NCBI GenBank assembly: GCA_039881145.1
Contig: JAYKKI010000052.1
Location: 13,271,001 to 13,335,000 of the forward strand
Source: Druceiella hillmani
Lineage: Eukaryota > Arthropoda > Insecta > Lepidoptera > Hepialidae
Reading direction: 5' to 3'
DNA length: 64,000 nucleotides
Of the stretch, positions 56,975 to 64,000 are shown one piece after another. The translations under genes were made by a program, and so were the position numbers. Position 1 is the first letter of the stretch. Each line of letters begins with the position of its first letter. The notes under the pieces are model-generated. The model ran no database searches and was not told the origin of the DNA. It worked only from the letters and a program-made list of their open reading frames with translations.

Positions 56975-59441
56975 AAATTTAGGCAGTATTTCATTTATAA
57001 ACAATTTTTAAAAAGTTTCATACCAAAAACATTTATTTTCTACAGAATACAGATTAACTTTGATAAAGGTCAGTGTCCTTACATCTCAAAATAAATAAAT
57101 TGCAAGAATTGTTTACGAGAAGAGAATACGTTACCAACATAATGTGCATTCCAAAGAAAAGCTTATGTTCCAAGATAACTTCAAAGGAAACATTAACCAG
57201 AAGTTTAATGACTTCAATGTCGTGGGAGACATGTTTTAAGACAAAGCTTAATTACCATCATATAATTTTACTTAGATAGACAATATTATCCCGCAATGTC
57301 AGGATACGATCTATTTTTACATCGAGCTTACAAAGGGTTGTTTCTCAAAATAACATTGTTTAAGATGCATTAGTAAAAATACATGTTTGTGCTTTTGAAA
57401 GAAACTTTTGTCTATGAATGGGTAATAAAAAAAATATATAATACGTAAAGAATTTACAACTTTAAACGTTTTCAACTTTTTAAATATAATTCCAAAAGAC
57501 CTACTTTATCTTAAAGTAACTTTGGCCACAGAAGTTACTTTATTTTCATGTTAACTATAATCAGCAGCTCCACTTGTATCAAAATAGTGATGTTAAAATT
57601 TAGTAACAAGACTACTTCCCCTCCCGCCAGAGCTGCTACTATCTTCGCCAATCATAATGCGTAAGTTCAACATTTATATTAATATTTTATTCAAGAAAGA
57701 CTTCTAAAATAAACTGTACTATGGCAAAAACAAAAAAAAAAAAAGAAACTCCATTAAAAAAATAAGAATTAAGGAAAACGCCTGATAAGGAAAACACTTG
57801 AAAGTAATTGATTTTTTCAAGGTGCGAAATAAATTAATCGCCTTATTTTGTACTTATATTTCCCATACTAGTGCAACGACAGAGCAGCCAAGTATCTCAT
57901 GCACACAATAGACTAAGAAAAAATTTCGACACTTGGAAAACAAGAATGCTTTCTCTATGGTGCCGAAATGTTCAAAAAATGACAGAAATTCGACCAATTT
58001 GTGAGCCATAACCTAATATAAGCTACTGGGAATTTAAGTCAAAAACAATATACTGCTGTTTATTTGGATATCACTCGATCACTTTAAAGTTAAATGTAAA
58101 TTAATTTTGAATATTTTTGGCAAAATTAAATCTTTTCCTTACGCTGTATATTTGATAATGATATACTTGCGGTGTTGTCATATTTTTTTTTTACAACACC
58201 GTGAAGGTACCACTGTGAAATGTTGATTATTCTTGAAATATTTTCTGAAAAGTGTGAAAATTTACAACCAAACCATTGTAAATATCTATTCAAAGTTTAA
58301 GCGTAAATTTATATAGAAGCAAAGCATAAATTTTCTTCTCGTATAATATTTGTGACTGAAAATCAAAGGAATTACTTAGAATTAGACAAACACTAATAAA
58401 TATTTAACAAAAATTGTGATAAAATAACAGGAAGTATATATAGTGGCTGTAGTAAACATCGGCTATCTATGAATCTAGGGATATGAATATAAACAAAGTT
58501 ACGATACCGAAATTTTATTTTTAAAGAATGCATATTTGGAAATTCATGAAGATTTTTTGGATATTTATTTATTTTTTTTAAACATTATACTGACAAGGAA
58601 AGTATTAAAATATTTTACAAAATATTTGATTGAATGTTGTCAGATTCTTGTAATCACTGTATTCGTGATTAGGTTCCATTACCATACCATACCATTTCAA
58701 CACTTAGTTTTATTAATTTTCAGTAACTTTTTCATAATAAAATACATATAAATAAATATTGCACTCCTGCTTAAATACAGTAATTGAGAGCAAAAATGAT
58801 CCATGTACTAATTTCAACACAAATTAATTGTGGATATAAGCTAAGTGTAAAGAAATGGACAACCAGGTATAACTTCTTACCCAACAACAAAATTGTTTCC
58901 CTTCTAAGCAAAAAACAAAGATCGCCAAACATGTGATACGTTAAAATATAAAAACCTAAACCTCACCAATATTTTATATTTAATAATATTTCGTTAGAGT
59001 TTGAGTACAACTAATTCTAAAAATGATGCATTTTCAAATATTTAATTAAGTAAAAATTTAATTATAAAAAGAATTAAGAATATAAGCCAATAAAATGTCA
59101 ATCTAATAGATAGCTAAAATCTATCACATATTAGCCGTGAATTAGATCAAAGATCTTAATAAAAGTAATCTCTTTCATTCTTTACAAATCAATTCATCAG
59201 GCTCGTGTCTATAAAGAAAAGTGTAAAACATTAATTATTTTAAAAACATAAATTGAAGTACTGGGTAATTTATAAAATCCAACAATGAAAACACTAGAAA
59301 TTCCAGCAATGAACATGTACAAAAAAGGAATAAACTATAGGAACCCACTGGATAGTAGAATGAATTAATTGCTTAAACTTTAGTTAAATCAGATTCAGAA
59401 GTTATTGAAAGTGATCCCAATAATAAAAGGTTAAATATATA
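56975..59441. other. A+T-rich stretch without recognisable gene
   Basis: Open frames at 57,073-57,279 and 58,536-58,751 lack recognisable features. A CT-rich tract followed by AATGCGTAAGTTC near 57,655 resembles a splice donor but stands alone. Possibly intronic or intergenic. Confidence 0.35.
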
Positions 59442-59522
59442 GATCAGAAAAATTATGAAGACCAGAAAAATTATGAGAGAATGTTAAGAAAAATTATGAA
59501 GATCAGAAAAATTATGAGAGAA
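59442..59522 (+). repeat. Short tandem repeat
   Basis: Four copies of AGAAAAATTATGA separated by short links, arranged as two longer units of about 40 bp each. Confidence 0.9.
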
Positions 59523-60262
59523 TAAATAAAAGGAGCAGTCTTCTATTGATATCAGAAAAAGTAAAGAAAAGAAATATAAACAAAAGAATAAGCGTACTTG
59601 AAAATTGGAAACATGTTATATCATGCAGAGTTTTATGTAGGTAAAAACACATTATATTATGAGAACAATAAATGAAGTTGATAAATTTTTAATTTCAACA
59701 TTTAGAACTTTTAATGTCACGGCCAAAATGTGTCACTAATACAATTTGGTTTGTACCAAAATTTTTTCATTAAACTTACTTTTACAAATTCTGTTAATAC
59801 TGAACGTAAAAAGTTTGCCGGGGGCTGAAACACAACGTAGCGTTTACAATTTAACTTTCACAAAGATATAGCGTATGTATTATTTACGACGGAGCGGATT
59901 CATTTAAAACCCGATGCTGACATTAAAACTTTTATGAAATTCAGAAACAGGAGAAAGCGACGAAAAATTGGATCAAAGCAAAATTCGCTTTTTCTCGACA
60001 ATATAATCCTTTTAGTTAACCGGAAGCGTTGTACTTGTGTACTAGGTACAGGGGATTGGAAAAATCGTTCATAATAGTAATGTTTTATAAAGGATACCCA
60101 TTTTTTCGATAATCGATTAATTTTTTAACCGTAAGAAATAATATCACCGAAACAAAACTTTCGATACGTTTTAATTTCTCCTTTTGTTTTCGTCATTTTT
60201 CATTAAGTGCTTTGTGTAATCGCATAACAACGTGATTTTGCATTTTATCTTACGTATGTGTG

Positions 60263-60267
<5 letters not shown>
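59523..60267. other. Single-copy stretch with a more complex patch
   Basis: 59,700-60,060 is less A+T-rich than its surroundings (TTTGCCGGGGGCTGAAACAC, ACGACGGAGCGGATTC, GTACTAGGTACAGGGG) but has no long frame, and no module partner was found. It could be a regulatory or untranslated segment of an unseen gene. Confidence 0.3.
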
Positions 60268-60319
<52 letters not shown>

Positions 60320-60320
60320 C
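60268..60320. repeat. TA dinucleotide microsatellite
   Basis: About 50 bp of alternating T and A. Confidence 0.95.
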
Positions 60321-60523
60321 TTACACATTGCTTCTAAAATTATTTTTTTACTAATTTCTTTGCTAATTACGGAATTTTGTAACTAATTTTGAAATTCATT
60401 ATTCGTTTTCATTATTAAATACGATACTTGCTATTTATTTCAAGGACCAAGCAAATTTGTAAGTAAATCAATTATATGGTAATAAAGATTGTACGAGTGA
60501 AACGTTTCCATCATAAAACACAA

Positions 60524-60684
60524 TAGCAAAGAATTGAATCTTTGCTAATATCCCACCTGAAGATGTTGTAATACAACGAAACCTAGGTCGTGGTAAAGAA
60601 ATTAAAGAAAGTAGAAATAATACCACATCACGTAGTTTCATTTAATTGTGAATAATGAATTTCTACAAAATTAACGCCAAATAT
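60524..60684 (+). mobile_element. Hammerhead element, copy 7 (right arm only)
   Basis: Only TAGCAAAGA remains of the left arm (60,524-60,532), facing TCTTTGCTA (60,539-60,547). The right arm is intact through TCATTTAATTGTGAATAATG and AACGCCAAATAT. It is the only copy outside the module mosaic. Confidence 0.82.
60553..60593 (+). ncRNA. Hammerhead-like motif (copy 7)
   Basis: CCAC, CTGAAGA, U, GTTGT/ACAAC with loop AAT, GAAA, ACC/GGT around TA, C, GTGG: all stems perfect. Because the opposite arm is gone, this motif would not be sequestered in a long hairpin and is the best candidate for self-cleavage. Confidence 0.78.
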
Positions 60685-63280
60685 ATTCAATATATATAAT
60701 TGTAATATAAAATAGATTTTTTGAAAAAGTCAGCGCACGTAGATTCTACCAATGTAAACTATTGTTGAAAATTATGCCGATATTTCAAGACACAAATGGT
60801 TGACAAACCAATTTTGAATAGAAAATTAAGATTAGCACTATCATTAAAGCAGTAACAAATAAAATATGGACCAACATGCAATAAATGCAAAAAATATGCT
60901 TATTTTTTCGATCAAATTGAAATCTGAGACCAGCCTTTGATAAATGAAACTCTGTTTACACATAAATTATCAGAATGTTGTTCAAAAATTTAACAATATT
61001 ATGATTAATGATTCGTCGTGTAATTTCGATGATATCTTTGAGCAGATGAAAAACATACATCACTCATTGAGGATAGAGTAAAAGTCAAGGAAGTTTTCAC
61101 TTTATAAATATTAATATTGGATAAATCTCACTAAGTATTAAAATAAGAATATTCTTGAAAAGCAATATTTCAATAAAATAGACAGAACTCCAGCACATAT
61201 TCTCAATAACATAAATATTATTAATTACAACCAAAATCATAACATAATGAGTTTGATATGAATAAAGAGATACCCAAAGTAGAATGGGGGAGAAATACAC
61301 GATACATTGCGTGTATATCATACAAATCAACTTAAGTAATACCCATGGTACGAAATAATTATTTCTGTACGTGGAAAATATATATAATAGATAAGATCAA
61401 ACAGTATGAATATCTGTAGGAAGACCATCACCAAAGAAATCAGACACAAACTCTTCAGAGATAATGTCACGAACTCAAATTAATATTGGATCAAACGAGA
61501 GGGAAGAGAGTCGTAATTTTAATAATGAAAATATTAATCGTGATAATGGAAGTTAAAAGAACAAAGTAGTCAAGAAGTCTTAACTTTAGGTAGACACAAG
61601 GTTTCTAAACAAAGATGATTGTTTTGTTTACAATAATCTATAGAAGTGCTATTATCAGCAATTTATTGGCTTCCTATCTTTGATTACTTTGTACTGTTAA
61701 ATTGTCGCTTATTCAATTGCATTATTAGTTTTCTTATCATATAGTTTTATTAAAGGCCAAATATGGCTACGCTCCATCTGCATGAAAGAAGGATTTATGT
61801 AATCAGTCAGGGCACTGCTTTTTATAAAAGTGACCAGTAACCAGTAACAGTGATTATAGCGGAGAACAATAATTCTTTACTCGTTTCATTTATTCATATG
61901 CACGATTTTGTACAAACGTGTCAATATTTATTGGTCTCCGAATTTCTATCATTTAAATTACACTGAATTTGGTTCTTTTTGGACATTAAACTTCTTTTCT
62001 TCTTATAATTCTTCCACATATACCTTTTTCCAAACTGTCGTAATACTCCCATCTTCACTGACACGCTTTCTTATATTAATAAAAGAAGTATTATTAACGC
62101 TGTCGCATAATTTTTTTTGTCTACCACCATAATGATCTGATTTTAACCGTATTCTATTTATTTATTGATGCACTTCATCAACGAATAGAATATTTCGCTA
62201 GAAAGATTTTGCTGGCTGATCTAAAAGTTGACCCACTGCTACGCTGGTATGAATAAAGGAAAAACAGTGATTAAACTTATAAAATCAATTTCTTGTGAAA
62301 ATTTTGAATCTTAGCATTGGAAAGGCTAAATAGATTGAGATACAGAATAAAAAAAATGAAGTCAAAAGATAGTGGCTTGTATCCTACAGGTGGTAGATGT
62401 AGGTTGATTATTATATTGATATAATTTATTATTATTTACTTACGTTCACGATTTTGCTTATGATCTCACTGCTTTTTTATTACCGCACAAATTAAATTCT
62501 ACGTTATGTTCCTTTATATATAACATGTGTATGTTCATCTTTATAATACAGTATAAATTTCATCGAGATTGATCCTGTCGTTGAGGCGTAAAACAAACGA
62601 TCGCAAATGTAATATTGGTTAGGAATAAACTGGGTTTCTGGACGCAATCGTTTAGAAACTTTTGTTTTCTTTAATATATTTTTGTACTTTACAATTTTAA
62701 TTCTCTTAACTCCATATGTTCCTTATTTCACACGATGTTTTTGTTTGTTTGTCTGACCCTTATTCACCCATTAATTTTCGCCTTCGAAATATAGTAAAAT
62801 GAATTAACAAATTAGTACAAAATATCTCTAGAACATAAGTTGGAGACTTGACTTCTTTTTAAACTTTTTCAAGAAAATTTACGGCGGCCATCGAGTAAAA
62901 ATCGTATCGGCTCATTTCATTAAAGTCGCCATTGCTTGGCCACTTTTTTCATAGACCAAACTTTGATAATAAAGTCAATTCCTTGAGGAAAACCACATAG
63001 TGGATGAAACCACCTCAAAAAATTTTATGTATCTCTTGAGATATATTCCTCGCTTTTACTATAAATAAAAGTTTACTACCAAAATGGAGCTATACAACTA
63101 ATTTTTAGCCAACTTTTGAAAAGGGAAGTTCCTTACTTAAATATTTGTTTATTTCTTATGTGGTCTATTACTCCGGAAATGTTGCGTTAATTTGATTTTT
63201 TGCTTTGGACTCAGAGACATGTACTGTATCTATAATTTTAATAAAAATTTATTTAAGATTAGGTACTTAATAATAATCAT
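60685..63280. other. A+T-rich stretch without recognisable gene
   Basis: No module partner and no long frame. 62,880-62,945 has a few CpG (GGCGGCCATCGAG). Frames at 61,097-61,330 (minus) and 61,908-62,132 are hydrophobic because of the A+T bias and show no domain. Confidence 0.35.
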
Positions 63281-63338
63281 TACATTTTTTTATTCAGTAA
63301 AAAGTCACCGTGGAATTTTTACTGAATAAAAAAATGTA
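63281..63338. repeat. Perfect 23-bp inverted repeat, 12-nt spacer
   Basis: Arms 63,281-63,303 and 63,316-63,338 are exact reverse complements (inner part TATTCAGTAAAAA / TTTTTACTGAATA), and the spacer is GTCACCGTGGAA. It could be a tiny fold-back element or a template-switch product; no second copy was seen in the window. Confidence 0.95.
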
Positions 63339-64000
63339 AAACTTTTATAACCACTTTTTTATGTAAATCCGTTTTTGTGAAAAATATTTCCCTTTATAAT
63401 ACGAGGGTAAGGTTGACAAACATAGATGTTTTATTTTATGTCCGTGATAACAGATTTGAAGTAAAAGCGCTGAATGTAACTGTATTCAACTGTATGTTCA
63501 ACATGTAACTTGAATGTTCAACTGTATTATATATGAATATTGAACTCTAGTTAACTTATTCAATTCTTAAGGACCTTCGGAAATGAATATTTTGATAATA
63601 TCTTGGATTTTAAATATGACATATGACTAGATGGTCCATTTATAAATGTTCAATAACTCCATGTTTATATCAGGCAAATTTTCCTCAAAACAATTTCTCT
63701 GAAAAGAAGTAAAGAAAAGTAAGCTTTAGTAGATACTTTGAAAATTAGTTTCTTTCCCAACGTAAGTTTTCTTCTTAGAAAATACTGGATTGAATCTGGC
63801 AGACCTCCAGCGTAAGTAGTTGGGAAAAATGTTTTGTTAGAATGATTTCTCTCGGGAGATGGGAAAGTTTTTTTAAATTTTTGCTTCCTAAATGTAATAT
63901 TTTCTCTTCTACAAATAATAACTTGATCTTATCCAAAATATACTTTATGAATCGGGCTTGTGGGAAAAACACAATACCTTAACCACCTTGATCGAATAAT
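63339..64000. other. A+T-rich end of the window, nothing recognised
   Basis: Some short GTTCAACTGTAT-type repetition at 63,485-63,530. The minus frame at 63,775-63,972 has no recognisable feature. Confidence 0.3.

Noticed and set aside
57600..57680. Exon ending in a splice donor (AATGCGTAAGTTC)
   Set aside because: A single GTAAGT match with no supported frame or acceptor; such matches are expected by chance.
1..64000. Dozens of open frames of 60-125 codons as genes
   Set aside because: They are what stop-poor accidents give in A+T-rich DNA, mostly lie in repeats, change frame between paralogous copies and show no domain. Only the frame at 48,579 is kept, as a partial.
1..64000. Helitron origin of the inverted elements
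   Set aside because: Helitrons insert between A and T without target duplication; copies 4 and 6 have 13-bp duplications.

Overview
The window is strongly A+T-rich eukaryotic DNA with no long open reading frame, no rRNA or tRNA gene and no recognisable intact host gene. The recognisable sequences are all transposable-element fossils: mariner transposase with a mellifera-subfamily-like terminus, 3' ends of RTE-type LINEs with GAA or GATGAC tails, short inverted elements carrying Penelope-type hammerhead motifs, and an interspersed element with the GGCCAAGTGCGAG and GGAACCCTTATA-type signatures that I know from arthropod genomes. An arthropod, most likely an insect, is the best guess; the order cannot be fixed from this sequence.

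Layout. From about 1 to 53,040 the window is a mosaic of diverged multi-kilobase modules, here called A to H, each present two to eight times in either orientation. A = 1-3,600, 7,140-11,040 and 28,640-33,560. B (with a GC-rich core) = 3,620-4,450, 12,060-14,090, 20,730-22,840, 33,570-35,590, 44,480-45,998 (reverse) and 46,439-48,090. C (promoter-like) = 22,840-23,380 and 35,840-36,380. D (the interspersed element) = 4,780-5,120, 14,095-16,200 (reverse), 23,400-25,500, 36,400-38,040, 43,140-44,480 (reverse) and 48,090-49,500. E and F follow D in every unit. G and H close the unit. The clearest full unit runs A-B-C-D-E-F-G from 28,640 to 39,760, and the arrangement suggests an ancestral repeat of roughly 11-13 kb.

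Between 39,890 and 52,535 lies a large imperfect inverted repeat: arms of about 6.1 kb (F-E-D-B reversed, then B-D-E-F) around a spacer of about 440 bp. It sits between a G module and an H module that are adjacent elsewhere (28,205-28,350). Each arm has its own later insertion: a hammerhead element with a 13-bp target duplication in the left arm, and a 0.7-kb promoter-like piece with an open reading frame in the right arm.

From 53,040 to 64,000 the modules stop. This part holds an RTE fragment, a tandem array with two unit lengths (163 and about 180 bp), a local duplication, a TA microsatellite, a half hammerhead element and otherwise featureless A+T-rich DNA.

The most interesting signal is the family of hammerhead-ribozyme motifs. 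Seven copies of a roughly 260-bp inverted element, or pieces of it, are present. Several motifs match the conserved hammerhead core and all three stems, and one locus (17,914-18,770) has two same-sense motifs flanking a body that would be released as a 591-nt RNA, as in retrozymes. All functional statements are inferred from sequence alone.
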